Assembly (NCBI GenBank): GCA_030267965.1
Contig: BRYA01000355.1
Location: forward strand, 37,403-101,402
Direction of reading: 5' to 3'
Source: Triparma columacea
Lineage: Eukaryota > Sar > Bolidophyceae > Parmales > Triparmaceae
Length of the DNA stretch: 64,000 bases
Part shown: positions 33,352 to 45,260 of the stretch, piece by piece
Layout: each line of letters begins with the position of its first letter
Numbering within the stretch: the first letter of the stretch is position 1
Translations under genes and position numbers: made by a program
Notes under the pieces: generated by a model
Database searches by the model: none
What the model saw: only the letters and a program-made list of their open reading frames with translations
What the model was told of the DNA's origin: nothing

Positions 33352-35276
33352 ATGTCTTCCGGCCGCCGTTCCAGCCAAAGGAAGGGCGCTGCCAGCGAGA
33401 GTAACAGAAGCTCCTCCTCTGATCTCAGCAGCCAGCTGCGAGATCAGAACCAGAAGAACTTCGACACTCTCAAGGAGGGAGCCGACGCAGTGGCCAATGA
33501 GAGCGAGGCTAAGTTAATTCAGATGTTTGAGGAGCATCTCAAGCAGACGGAGGAACTATGCCTCAGATTTCGCACCAACGGTAGTAGCATAACCGACACC
33601 GATGTGAAGCTGCTCGGTCCCCGCCTCAAATCGATATCTGACGCCTTCCTCAAGACGACCCAGGAGACCGACATGCACATAAAGCAGGTGGAGGATCTTT
33701 TCGACTCTAAAATCAGGGAGATGAAGAAGAACTTCGAAGAGGGTATCCGCAGGGAGAGGAAGAACTGCGAGGCCGTCGTCGCACGGCTGGAGAAGGAGGT
33801 CCAGTCCGAGAGGGAGAGGGGGGAGGGTAACCTGAAGGAGGTTGTAGCGCAGCACAAGGAGGTAATTGAGGTGAGGTATTGTGAAGCTGCCCCCAAGGCG
33901 CTCGCTACCTTCCATATCAGTCGTAGCAATGATCACTAACCCGCCCGTCGTCCTCTCTCCTGCTTCGATCCCCCCCCCTGCTCACCCCCCCTTAGGAGAT
34001 GCAGAAGACGATGGAAAGTCAGGGCGCCTCTCACAGCGAGGCGATCCTTCGTCACGAGAAGGACTTCTTGCTAAAGCAGAACGCCATACTCAGCAACCTG
34101 AAGAAGGCCGCGAGCAAGGAGACTGAGAAGATACAAGCGGAGAGTCTGGCCAACATGGAGAAGGCGGCGAAGGAGGCTATACAGAGGCAGAGGGACTTCT
34201 ACGACATGGAGAAGAAGGCCGAGAGGGTAGCGACTGAGAAGTTCCAGGGGATGGTGTCTGCGCTTAAGGTAAAGTGGGAGAAGGACGTTAAGGAAAGGGA
34301 GGACAACATCGAGGCGAGGGTTAGGGCGGAGTACGAGGGAAGGATCAAGGCGCTGGAGCAGGAGGCTAACCTGGGGAAGAAAATCGCGGAGGAGGCACAG
34401 GCCAAGTGGATGGACGTTGTGACGAAACAGAATTATAAACATCAGGAGGATATGGCGACGTTTTCAGAGAAGTGCAGCAGGGACTACAACGAAAAGGTTA
34501 ACGGGCTGGTGAAGAGGGTGGAGGACCAGTTCAACGTTTACGAGAGGCAGCTGATGGAGAAGGACGCGACGATGGTTGGTAGGACTATGGACTTCGAGAG
34601 CAAGCTGGCTGAGATGAAGGCCGCGGTACACGTTTGGAAGGAGGACCAGATGGTAGAGCTCGAGAGGAAGCAGGCGGAGAAGGTTACGGAGCTCGAGGCC
34701 AGCTACATGAAGGAGGTTGACGGCCTCCTGGACAGGGTGGGGGTCCTCCAGGCCAAGCTCAAGGAGAGCGAGGGGGGCAAGGGGGGCAGCAAGGGGAGCA
34801 GGGTAAAGATCGATGGTATTTTGAGCGGCTTCATATCAATAAAGAGGGCGCTAGAGCTGACCCCCCTCGAGCAGGTCGCCATGCTAATGAAGCTCCTCCA
34901 GCACGCCGACTTCACCTCCAACCTCGCGGCCTGCTACTCCACCCTCGAGCTTAAGTACCGCGACCAGCTCCCCCTTAAGAAGCTGGCGGCCAGAAGGGAG
35001 TTTGTGAAGTACAGGATATCGGTTATGCAAAGGTTCGGGGAGAACGCAGCTACCACCGCCACACACACGCACGCACACAGGGAGGGGGAGAACGAGGAGG
35101 AGGGTGTGAACTCATGGGTTGATCTGGTGAGGGAGTTGGGGGGTATCGATAAGGGGCTGGAGAAGGGGATTGAGGCTTACGAGAACAAGCACGAGACCAG
35201 GTTCGTTTTTGAGGGGGAGGAGTACGGACAGGTTATTAAGAGAGAGAAGGAAAGGGCTGGGAAAGTCGCCATGTAG
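33352..35276 (+). CDS. Long coiled-coil protein
   Basis: Exons 33352-33870 and 33996-35276 join in phase 0 to 599 residues. After a Ser/Arg-rich N-terminus, residues about 40-440 are Glu/Lys/Ala-rich with heptad-like spacing (for example EKKAERVATEKFQGMVSALK). A globular-looking helical segment (about 445-520: ISIKRALELTPLEQVAMLMK, then LLQHADFTSNLAACYSTL) is followed by an His/Thr repeat and the ending WVDLVRELGGIDKGLEKGIE. It looks like a cytoskeletal or basal-body type coiled-coil protein; no named orthologue can be claimed. Its last ~235 bp plus 3' flank occur twice more immediately downstream. Confidence 0.8.
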
Positions 35277-35890
35277 GGGGGGGGGGGGAGGAAGGGGGGA
35301 GGAAGTTAATTGGTAGGACGGGAGAGGACAGAGTGAGGAAAGGCAGAAAGAAGGAAACGAGGAGGAGGGTGTGAACTCATGGGTTGATCTGGTGAGGGAG
35401 TTGGGGGGTATCGATAAGGGGCTGGAGAAGGGGATTGAGGCGTACGAGAACAAACACGAGACCAGGTTCGTTTTTGAGGGGGAGGAGTACGGGCAGGTTA
35501 TTAAGAGAGAGAAGGAAAGGGCGGGGAAGGTCGCCATGTAGGGGGGGGAGGGGCAGGAAGGGGGGAGGAAGGGAGAACGCAGCTACCACCGCCACGCACA
35601 CGCACGCACACAGGGAGGGGGAGAACGAGGAGGAGGGTGTGAACTCATGGGTGGATCTGGTGAGGGAGTTGGGGGGTATCGATAAGGGGCTGGAGAAGGG
35701 GATTGAGGCGTACGAGAACAAGCACGAGACCAGGTTCGTTTTTGAGGGGGAGGAGTACGGACAGGTTATTAAGAGAGAGAAGGAAAGGGCGGGGAAGGTC
35801 GCCATGTAGGGGGGGGGGGGGAGGAAGGGGGGAGGAAGTAAATTGGTAGGACGGGAGAGGACAGAGTGAGGAAAGGCAGAAGGAAGGAAG
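35041..35890 (+). repeat. Tandem triplication of the 3' end of the coiled-coil gene
   Basis: Unit 1 (about 35041-35355) contains the real last ~79 codons, the stop and about 80 bp of flank. Unit 2 (about 35356-35573) starts inside the codons for EEEGVNSW. Unit 3 (about 35574-35890) starts again at the AATTATHTHAHREG codons and ends with the same flank (ggtaggacgggagaggacag). Units differ from each other by only a few substitutions and G-run lengths, and units 2 and 3 keep the reading frame and the stop codon. Confidence 0.93.
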
Positions 35891-35987
35891 AGAAATCTCG
35901 CACAGCTTTTGCACACTAAACCTTACAACCGTTGTAATTTCACACCCGCTTTACAAAACTACACAAAAAACACACTGTTCGGTACAT

Positions 35988-36791
35988 TCACCCCCTCTTC
36001 TTCTCTCCGTATCTTTCGTTAAACCCTTCCTCTCCGAACTCCCCCACCACCGCCACCATTCCTAACATAGCAATCCCCGCCGCCGTGTAAATAACGCTCG
36101 CTACAGCGTAGTTAAGCCCCTCGTGTATTTCAAATGTAGATTTTCCGCGGAGTTTTTGGTTTAGGTTTGAAGAGCGTGTTCGCGATCCTCTTTTACCTAA
36201 ATTTACACGGCTTAATAAAACCTCATCCTGCCCAGTCTGGCGGTTTATTAAAGCGCTGTATGAATATCCTAAACGACGAGACTGACGACGTTTCATACCT
36301 GATACTTTAACGATGGTACCACCACTAACTCTAACTTGCTGTGACCTAAGAAATTCAGAACGTTCAAACGTTACCACCCTTCCCGGTTCGTTCATTGTGT
36401 ATACAGCACGCCCGGTTGAGGTGGGGTCGGTGTATTCATTAAGTGTGCATTGGGTGACGGTGCAGGTAAGGGAGGTGTAGGAGGAGTAGTCGTGAAGGTT
36501 TGTTAGGCCGGAGGTTATTAGGGAGAGGGAAAGGAGGAGGAAAAACCAACTTACGAGGACGGGAGTGGGGGGAACGCGGAGGGAGAGGAGGGAGGATCGG
36601 AGGTGGGATAGATTGGAAAGGAAGGTATCAAGATTTGAGGTGGGGGAGGAAGAGGTCGACGAAGAATTAGATGTGGGGCGATGAGATATTGGAAGGACAG
36701 ATGAGTCTGATGATATGCGAAGCTTGGTTAGGGTTGACCGGTAATGGCGGGCGAGCTTGCTGCCTAAACTTTGTGTATGGTGCATGGCCAT
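35988..36791 (-). CDS. Two-span membrane protein of unknown function
   Basis: This single-exon gene encodes 267 residues from the ATG at 36791. After a basic, Ser-rich N-terminus come two hydrophobic spans: VLVSWFFLLLSLSLITSGL (about 80-100) and YAVASVIYTAAGIAMLGMVA (about 232-252). Between them is a ~130-residue loop with two nearby Cys (LTCTVTQCTL) and several Arg/Lys, which would be lumenal or extracellular. The C-terminus is short and charged. The topology resembles small DUF3592-like proteins, but no family is claimed. It lies head-to-head with the acyltransferase gene. Confidence 0.65.
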   Translation of the reverse strand: MAMHHTQSLGSKLARHYRSTLTKLRISSDSSVLPISHRPTSNSSSTSSSPTSNLDTFLSNLSHLRSSLLSLRVPPTPVLVSWFFLLLSLSLITSGLTNLHDYSSYTSLTCTVTQCTLNEYTDPTSTGRAVYTMNEPGRVVTFERSEFLRSQQVRVSGGTIVKVSGMKRRQSRRLGYSYSALINRQTGQDEVLLSRVNLGKRGSRTRSSNLNQKLRGKSTFEIHEGLNYAVASVIYTAAGIAMLGMVAVVGEFGEEGFNERYGEKKRG

Positions 36792-37026
36792 ACGTGGTTG
36801 TTGGGATTCCTTAGGGATCGAGGAAAACTGAATTTGGACGAGTCCGAATTGAGGACTCAAAAATAATCTTCATATAATCCTAACCTATCCATATCTCTTG
36901 ACGTTATAGATCTTGACTGTCTGAAATTGGTCTTAATAGGTTGTTTAGGAAGCTTAAATCTCGCTTAATTGCTCATTTGGTTAATTTAGCAAGCCCCCCC
37001 GTCTTCGTCTCTTTCCTTTGATCAAC

Positions 37027-38584
37027 ATGACAGGACCAACTCTATTTCAATGGGGATTAGGAGTATATCTCGTGTTATGTATTGCAATAATAAGATATTG
37101 TTTCTGTGCTGAGAGTGATTCTAAGTTTACAAAAGGAGTTGATTGGGTTAAAAACAGGTAAGGAAAAGAGGAGGAGAAGGAGGAGAAGGAGAAGGAAGAG
37201 GAGAAGGAGAAGGAGGAGAAGAAGAAGGAGCACGAGATAGAGAGAGAGAGAGATAGAGAGACTTGAGAGATAGAGAGACTTGAGAGTGCCACTATGAGAG
37301 TGCCACCAGAGAGAGGGACCAACAACACACAACCATCAAGACCAACCCACCAATTCCCCTCACCCCTCACCCCCACTCCCCCTCAGACTATACAGCGAGT
37401 TGCATGGTCTAAGTCCCCGCACCGCCGTCTTCATGAAGAGAGCCTTACACTACATAATCCACGAGCCCAACCCGATAATGCAGTGCCTGTATCTCACCAT
37501 AGTCCTATCCGCTTGGACTTGCATGGTAATCTACGGTTACCCCATCATCCGTAACCCCTCCAACACCTTCATCTCCTCCTACCACTGTAATGTCGGTTAC
37601 TTCGTATATGCACTCTGTTTGTACACGTTTTACAGGGCATGTACAGTACCTGCAGGCAACCTTACCGAGTCCACATTGGAGAGGTACGATAACTACAAGT
37701 ACGATAACGTTTTATACGTCCCCCGTATCTGCAAGACGCTCTCCTTCCGCAAGGTCGCACGATCGAAGTTCGACAGAGCTACGAATAAACACGTACCTAG
37801 ATTCGACCATTTCTGCGTCTGGTTAAACCAACCAATAGGCGAGGAGAACTACCGGGATTTCCTGCTCTTCCTAATCGTACACTGCGGGATGCTGTGTTAT
37901 GGGAGTTACGCGAGTGGAAAGGCGCTGTGGTTTGTTGTTAAACATGAGGGACTTTTGAGGGTTAAATTCGTTAATAGAGCGACCGGGAAAACAGTTGCGG
38001 GTAGTCCGTTGGTTATCTTTAGGTACATGGCCCACTCGCATGCCGCTATTATATGCCTGCTTGTACTCTCAAGTATTATGGGTTTGGTCATGATTATCTT
38101 CACGTTATTCCACCTCTGGTTGTGTGGGAGGGGTATGACGACTAATGAGTACTTTAAGTGGAGGGATATATGGTCATGGCATAAGGATGCGACCAAGAAA
38201 TACGAGAAGGCAAAGGTTGAGGGGAATGCGGGAGAGAGATGGACGAGGAAAGGGAAGGACTATGAGACCTTGGGGGTGTGGGAGGAGATGGTAGAGGAGG
38301 AGGAAGAGGAGGAAGTGGGGTGCACGGGGGTCAAGAAGGGATGGGGGGAAAGGGGGGGGGGGGAGGAGAAGGAGGGGGGGGGAGAGAATGAAAATGGAGA
38401 GGAGAAGGAGGGGAAGGAGAAGAAGGTGCGAGTGGAGGACCCTGGACCACTACCGAAGAACATTTACAACAGGGGTGTCTACGGGAATTTTCACGAAGTT
38501 CTCTTCCCGAGATCTCTAAGGATGGAGGCAGAGTCTAACAACAAGAACGGGGGGAAGACAAAGAAAAAGAAGAAACTGGCGTAG
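37027..38584 (+). CDS. DHHC-family protein S-acyltransferase with DHFC active-site variant
   Basis: Exons 37027-37157 and 37387-38584 join in phase 2 to 442 residues. Membrane spans flank a cytosolic core: two or three N-terminal ones (e.g. CLYLTIVLSAWTCMVIYGY), then FLLFLIVHCGMLCYGSY and IICLLVLSSIMGLVMIIF. The core reads RFDHFCVWLNQPIGEENYRDF, so the signature is D184-H185-F186-C187 instead of DHHC, with the acyl-accepting Cys kept. Most zinc-ligand Cys/His of the upstream Cys-rich domain are replaced (ARSKFDRATNKHVP). The TTxE motif is present as TTNEYFKW, and a PaCCT-like ending is present (NIYNRGVYGNFHEVLFP). Overall it is closest to the ZDHHC4/Swf1 type. A Glu/Gly/Lys low-complexity insert (about 330-385) precedes the PaCCT motif. 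Probably active, but this is inferred. Confidence 0.87.
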
Positions 38585-39056
38585 ACGGAGGGAGGTTACT
38601 AGCACGCGAAGAAGAGGTTGTTTCGGATGGGGGAAACTATTTTGGAAACTTAAGGAACAAACCCGAAAGACGGCACGCGTCGGGTAACTTAAGTGAAAAT
38701 ATTTCGATGATATTTGAAGATAATTCTCCATCTCTTTTTCTGTTAGGAAATTAGGAACGTTCACCGGTTCCTAGGCTTAAAAGTCTCCCTCCATTTTCTC
38801 TCTTCAATCCCGTTACAGTTTCTCTCTTTCCCACCCCCCCATCCCTTCCTAATTTTAACCCTAACCCTTTCATTTTTTTATCCCATCCCATCCCATCCCT
38901 ATCCATGTGTTTGCGCAAGGTTTATCTTATCTTTCCCTTATATATATATGAGCATCAGGGTTGATGACCCATCCTTATGTCCAATCCTTTGCACTTTGTT
39001 CGAGCAAGTTTAATCAGAATGAGCATCAAATTTATAGACTTCCTCAGACCCAAACT
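38585..39056. other. Convergent intergenic region
   Basis: This is 472 bp between the stops of the acyltransferase (plus) and the GPCR (minus). It holds short simple repeats: cccat units near 38880-38900, a two-copy ccctaa motif near 38860, and a TA run near 38941. No gene is supported. Confidence 0.5.
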
Positions 39057-42000
39057 CTATGCATCATCCTTGAGACCATTGTCCTCAATGATGCCCTTGA
39101 GCCTCTCGATCTCGACCTCAAGGCGCTCGATCTCCTCCGCGTTTCCTGCTCCGGCTCCTCCCCCAGTGTTGAGGGAGGTTCCCTGGCTGCCCGACTTGAA
39201 GCCGTCGTCGTACTGGCCGCTCTGGATGAGGAGGATCTTGGGGACGAGGACTGAGGCGACGCAGAAGATGGCGCCGAAGACGCAGCAGAAGGTCTGCACG
39301 AGGAGGGTCATCTCGACGCTGGAGCCGGACCCGTTAACGATGGCGGCGACGAGGCCGTAGATCGCGACTTGGTAGATGGCAAGCATGATGTACTTGGACT
39401 CAGCGAAGGCGGAGTCGACGTTCCTCGTGGTCCAGGAGAGGTAGCAGCCGATGAGGACCAGGACGACCTTGTAGGCCATGGTGAGGAGGGCCCACTCGGA
39501 GGTGTCGGACTTGCAGACGGTCCTGGTGATGAAGCGGCCGACCTCGAACTCAAACTCCTCGTCGGTGGGCTTGAAGGGGGCGCTGATCTGGCCGAGGGCG
39601 AGGCAGACAATCTCGACGAAAAGGAGCAAGAACATGACCCTAAGGGTGTCCATGTTGGTGAGCCTGATCTTCTTGAGATGAGTGTTGCTGAACACCCTCC
39701 ACACCCTCCAGGTCTTGGCAAAGAGGGCGCCGAAACTGAGAGTGAAGACGAGGTTGAAGAACCAGTAGCGCATCCCACAGGAGAAGTCGGTGGCCTCCCC
39801 GGTGTAGAAGATCATCTGGATGCAGATGACGCTGCAGCCGACTCCGTAGACGATGCAGAAGAGGGGCTGGGAGGACTTGATGACAGGGTGGGTCTTCTTG
39901 ATGATCATGAAGACGACGAAGAGGGCGCACACGATGCACCCCGCTACGGCGATGATGACAACCAGGATACCGGCGGCACTGTCGGCTGGGACGTCGGCAC
40001 AGTCAACCTCAGAGTCGTCGGGCTGGGACTTTCCTCCTAAAGCTCCTGCGAGCGTTTTGTCTGCGTCCAAACTGTATATGATGTCAACCTTGTTGTTGCT
40101 GTTGCATTTGGAGGCAGCCCACTGAATGTCCTCAGTCATGTACACGTACTTGGGCAGAATCTCGAAAGCGACAGACTGGATTGACTCGATGACATTGGCA
40201 CTGCCATCCCACGACATGACATTGAAATCAACATTATAAGTAGTCTTGTCACTGTCAGTTCCCGTCCAGTCAAAGGTGAACTCCTTAGCAGCGGAGTCGT
40301 AAGACCACGTGTTAAAAGGATCCGTAATGGCAGAGAAATTGTAATCTGACACTAGGTATTCAGGGGCGAACTCAGAGGGTGCAAAGGTGGTGACCAGTGC
40401 CGAAATATCTTTTTTGACTGGGGTCGCGCAGGAAGGGAGGGTAGCAGCCGCGCCCTGGGGCTTGACGTTGTACCTGACCTTCGAAGAGGTGCGGGACGCC
40501 TGTCCGCCACAGTCGGTTGCGGAAAAGTAGAAGTTGTCAACGCAGGAGGTGTCAGAGCCGGCCTCGTAGTAGACCTTCTTGGAGGAAATGACTCCAGGGG
40601 ACTGCGTCTGCGAACCGGTCAGCTCAATGTAGTCGAACTCGTTCCAGTCACCGACGGTGATAGTATCGACCTTAACCTTGATAATGTCCGTCTTGAAGGC
40701 GGGCTCGCACAGAGGGTAAGGAATGAAAGTGTTGTACTGGTTGGTGAGCTTGTCAAAGTCAGCAATCTCGTTGGTAATAGCGGTCTTGAAGACGGTCTGC
40801 CAGGTTCCGGTGGCGCGGTCGTAGGCCTCAATATCGGTGATAGATCCAGCACCCCTGTTGATTCCGAACTTTAGGCTCTTCATGTAGACCTGGCTTGCAA
40901 ACTTGACGGTAAAGTACTGCGAGTAACCGTCGGCAAGGAAGCGAGCATTGGAGTCCCAGCACTCAGTTGGGATTTCGCTATCAGTAGCAGTAACGGCACA
41001 CCCAGGAAGACTCAAGTTGCAGTCCTCGTCATTGGCGAAACTATCGTCACCGAAATGGTGTCCTCCGTATGTGATTCCATCAGGGTCAAACTTGTCATCA
41101 AGGTTACCGGTAGGATCCAACCCGGTCGAAATTGAAACACCACAGCGAGGTGATGTAGCGGCGACGTCACCACCCTGAGCAGCTTTATCAGCGAAGCATA
41201 GGGCGTATTTTGAATCACCATATGCAAGGGGGGCATCAGGAGGGCCAACAATAGCAACACCGGACCACCCGCCGCTACCCGTCCTGTAGGCGTTGGACAA
41301 CTCTAGGACGCTTTCAACGTACTGGCTCTCCATGGAGGGAACAAAGAAGGGGTCGAATTGCTCGACCTCCGAAGTGGTGGCGTCGTTCTCGAGGTAAAGC
41401 TTTCCCTTGATAGGAAGATTGTCCACAATGACGGTGTAAAAGTTGCTATCAGGATCAGTTACGACGGTGCCAAGGTCAATCTCCAGAAGGGCTGTAGTAG
41501 CATCTGCACTTTCGTCAGCAGTAGGTTCGGGCTTGTCAGGGTGCACCGTCATGCTGATAGAAGCAGTCGCTTCACTTGACGTGAGGAATGCGTTCTTGGC
41601 CTTGTACTTCAAGGTGCGGTCGCTCACATCATCCTTGTCGGGGGAAAACTTCAGACGGTTTGTGTTTACGACGGTGGGTACAGCGGTAATCTCACTAACG
41701 ACATTTCCACTTCCGTCAAGTGCGTAAGTCTTGCCTCCAGCGGGAAGTGCCGTGATTTCGAAAGTGTTCAACAGTCCAAGAGGATCATATGAGACCAGAA
41801 TGATCTCGGCGGACTTGTCCTCGTAAGGTTGGACGGAAATGTCCTTAACAGTGGGTGCTGAGACGTAAAAGATTGTGGCGGTGCCCGTATCCGTATCAGA
41901 ACCCACGGTTACACTGTAGGTGAAAGTGACAGAAGCGGACGAGGTACTCGACGGGGCAGTGAAGGTGGCCGTGTTACCAGTGATGGAAACGCTTCCCTCG

Positions 42001-43257
42001 GAGGGGCCGGAACCCAAAGCGAACACGAGAACTGCGGCACTATTGCCCACTTCTGCACCAGCGAGCGTACAAACATGATCAGCACCGTCGGCAACTGCGT
42101 AGCAGGCCACGTCGACATAACTGGAGGCGCCGCCAGTGAAGTTGGGGATGTCGGACCTGACGAATTGGGGCTTGGTCATAGCTTCACAGTAGTGATGGGG
42201 CTTGGCAGGATCAGAGCGGCAGCTCGAGCTGGTAGCTTGTGAGAGATGGTATGTTTCGCCGTATGCGTTTCCAAGATTAAGGTCCCACTCCGAGTTTCCG
42301 GCAAGGTTCGTCACAGAACCACTCGTGAAATCAGAGTAATCATCAAAGTTCCAGTACATGACGAGATCGGCATCGGTTGTATCATGGTGGGTACTCATGA
42401 CAGCAAGGATCTCAGCAGCCGTGAGAACCTTCTTGTAGATAGCAATCTCGTCCATGAGGCCGTTGAAGTGGTCATTAACGATGCTGAGGTCAGGGTACAC
42501 CTTTCCAAAGCCCGCGTACTGCCCGACGGCAAAACCAGGCAATGATTTAAAGTCGACATGCTGTGACATTCTGTCAGTGGAGGCAAGCACTCCATCAACA
42601 TAATGCGTGACGTTCTGCTTCTTACCATCAGCACCGGCCTCGGTGGTGATAGCGATGTGATGCCAAGTGTCGAAGAAGTCATCGTAAGTCAACCCGGTGG
42701 TTCCACTTGGAGTACCGAGTTCTTGAATGAAAGACTCGAAGGTGACTTCCTTGGCAGCAAGAGGGGTCAGAGGATCGTCCCCTTCGGCGCTGTTGAAACC
42801 TGTTTTGAAGTCGAGATGGGGAGAGTATAGGAAAGTCTCAGCCTCTCCCAGGAGGAACATACGCTAAGTATTTGTGTTGGGGAATGGAAGGGAGGGATTA
42901 CATAAGGGAGAGAGGTGTATGGAGTTAGGGGTTCGGGTCGGATCGATAACGCGGGAAAAGACGGGGCTTCTTAGGGCGCTTGATTTGGTTAATCTAACTC
43001 ACCTTTCCTCCCAGGGGGTGGTAGGCCTTGATCCACATGGCCCACGTTGAATCTCCAGTAGTTCCCGCAGCCGAACTGAACATCTCGGGGTAGTCGCCAT
43101 CGGTTCCGGCACTAAACTTCGTGGCGGGGACAGCAATATCCCCTTGACCCTGAATGCGCATAGCATAACCTGAAGGACTTCCAGCGACAATAGTGGCACT
43201 TTCAGTGCCCTTCAGGGCAGCAAGAAAGGCAAAGGTAGCTGCAATAAGCTGCTGCAT
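39057..43257 (-). CDS. Class C (GABA-B-like) GPCR with LamG/discoidin-type ectodomain
   Basis: Exons 43257-43003 and 42863-39057 join in phase 0 to 1,353 residues. There is a signal peptide (MQQLIAATFAFLAALKGTESA). A LamG/pentraxin-like domain spans about 20-270 (WHHIAITTEAGADGKKQNV, VDGVLAST, FNGLMDEIAIYKKVLTAAE). Beta-sandwich cadherin-like segments follow (about 300-530), then a discoidin-like lectin segment (SQYFTVKFASQVYMKSLKFG). The 7TM core (about 1040-1295) is class C: the first span GILVVIIAVAGCIVCALFVV, KSSQPLFCIVYGVGCSVICI, conserved Cys, and W-R-V-x-R between spans (TWRVWRVF). It ends with a Leu-rich coiled coil (EEIERLEVEIERLKGII), as in GABA-B subunits. A Venus flytrap ligand domain is not seen; LamG modules replace it. 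Likely a G-protein-coupled carbohydrate or matrix sensor (inference). Confidence 0.88.
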
Positions 43258-43777
43258 GATATTCTAATCTATGTATTCAACCCTGAGGAGGGGGAGGTTG
43301 GGGAAGAGATTGAGAACAAGGGTTGTTTAACCAAAGAAAAGAAAAAATGTGCGATGGGTCGGTTGGAGATCAAAATAGGCACAGGGGGGCTTAATGGACC
43401 CCATCTCCCCCCCTTTCGGCCTACCCATACAAATGGATGTAAAAGAGACACCTCACCTCTTCTCAATACGGGGTATAAACTAACAGGGAGCACCAGAAAA
43501 TTTGGTCTCACCTAACTCTTCCAACAGCACAGATCTTTCGTTCTGTCGGGTTGATGTTGGAACATTGGAAAAAAAAAATTCTTAAAGGTTGAGGCTTTTG
43601 AAAAACGATAATGCGCAATAACAGCTACCCGCGCGCACCCATGTTGGAGAGCGCCGTGGGCCGGGGCGGAAAAAGAAGAAGCAGCAAGAAAGTTTGTTAT
43701 GAAAAAACCACCAGATCACAATACTACTGTGCACAGCCCCCCAATCCCCCCGGAAAACTTACAAACGTTTTTCCTCT
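43258..43777. other. Intergenic region between the GPCR and EF-hand genes
   Basis: This is 520 bp between two minus-strand genes. It should include the GPCR promoter and the EF-hand gene's 3' UTR. I see an A run near 43570 and nothing gene-like. Confidence 0.4.
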
Positions 43778-44948
43778 TTAAGACGAGAGCAGCACCTTGA
43801 ACTCTTCAAACTCAATTTCTCCTGAACCATCTTGGTCAATTTTATTAATGAGCTCCTCGATGTCAATGGTCTGCGGCGAGAGAAGCGATGACAAGCGTGT
43901 CAGTGGATAAGATGAGGCACCTTGCGACGCGGCGGGGACTGGATCAACAAAGAAACTCTCGCTACTCCTTACGATGAGCTATTTTTCGCTTCTTCTCGGG
44001 TTATAAGATTAGGCACGGTCGTTGTCCAGTTAGTCGTTGTCCAGTTCATCCAATATCCAAACTCACCAGTCCAAAGTCCTGCTTTATGATCCTCACGAGT
44101 GTCTCCCTCTTGACGTGGCCCTCCTTGTCGGCCTTGCCCCCACAAGCCACAAAGGCATCAATCATGTCATTCTGAGGAGGAGGCAAGGAGGCAGCAGGAA
44201 GCAAAGAAATGCGGTGTAAGTGGGCAGTGGCAGTAGAAAGGTCAGAGCAAGAATGAGGTCAGCCCCAAATATCATATTGGAGGAGCACAGCGACGACCAT
44301 GTCCTGTCAGAATCTACCACCACAGTGTATATTACATATTATGCGCATCCCTAAGGCTTGCTTAGCTATGCCGCCGCCGCAAATCCAGCCAACCATCACA
44401 ACGACCCCCTCACGTCCCGCCCGTCGCGTTGAGGACCGTCCCATCCCCCCCCTTTCAATCTCATCTCAAACTCACCTCATCGTCAAAGTTCTCTGCCCTC
44501 TCCTTCTGGTTCTCAATGACTTTGAGGAACTCACCGAAATCAATGCTCCCGGACATGTTGTCGTCGACCTCCGAAATCATTTGAAAGAGCTCCTCCTCGG
44601 TGGGCTTCTGTCCCATGGCTTCAAGGACCTGCCTGAGTTCTGCCGGGAGGGAGGGTGAGGGGGGGTGAAGGATATGGATCAAGGGGGGTTAGCAGAGTGG
44701 GAAGGGCGACATGAGCCTGCGAGCAGAGTCGAATCCGGCCCGATCATGCCCCCCCCACCCTCAGAAATCTTCACAGCAAAACATGAAGGGGATAAGAGAT
44801 TCATACGGCAGAGGGCCTAAAGGGCCTAATTTCTGGACATATACTAGGGTATACACTCACCCCAAACGTCTATGGTCCCACTCCTGTCCTTGTCAAAGGC
44901 GAGAAATGCTTCCCTGCACCCATCGATCTCTTCTTGTGTCAGAACCAT
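43778..44948 (-). CDS. Calmodulin-sized four-EF-hand protein (possibly axonemal)
   Basis: Exons 44948-44861, 44639-44476, 44171-44067 and 43870-43778 join with matching phases to 149 residues, the size of calmodulin. EF-hand 1 (DKDRSGTIDVWE), 2 (DDNMSGSIDFGE) and 4 (DQDGSGEIEFEE) have complete 12-residue loops. Loop 3 (around KADKEGHVKRET) has lost the first and last Ca2+ ligands. The linker after EF2 (VIENQKERAENFDDENDMI) differs from calmodulin. It is clearly a divergent calmodulin/troponin C-class sensor; similarity in style to the outer-dynein-arm docking protein DC3 is only suggestive. Confidence 0.85.
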
Positions 44949-45260
44949 TATTTTTTTCCTGTTTAGCTTGTCCCAACTCCCATTTCCCAGTTTCTCGATT
45001 TTTTTCCTGTGTTGACCTTCTGATAGAACAGTAATGCTCGGACGGTTGTTGACAGAGAGGATGGTTGAGGGAGTGGTTGACAGAGGTACCCACTAACTCC
45101 TGCCCGCTACCGGGATGCTGGAATTCCGCGTAGTTGCGGCAAACGATAGAAAACAACGTAAAGGCAAAGCAGATTATTTATGTTATGTTGACAAAGCGTG
45201 ACAATTAACAAGAAGGATGATATATACGTACACCCTCGCTTCGCGCTCGGCAACGAAAAA
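44949..45260. other. Intergenic region between the EF-hand and BTB genes
   Basis: This is 312 bp between two minus-strand genes, with two ttttttcctgtt-like stretches about 55 bp apart. Nothing gene-like was seen. Confidence 0.4.

Noticed and set aside
35377..35916. Minus-strand frames across the triplicated segment
   Set aside because: They are antisense shadows repeated three times because the DNA is triplicated.
39369..40040. Plus-strand 223-residue acidic reading frame
   Set aside because: Antisense to the 7TM region of the GPCR; composition is typical of a shadow frame.
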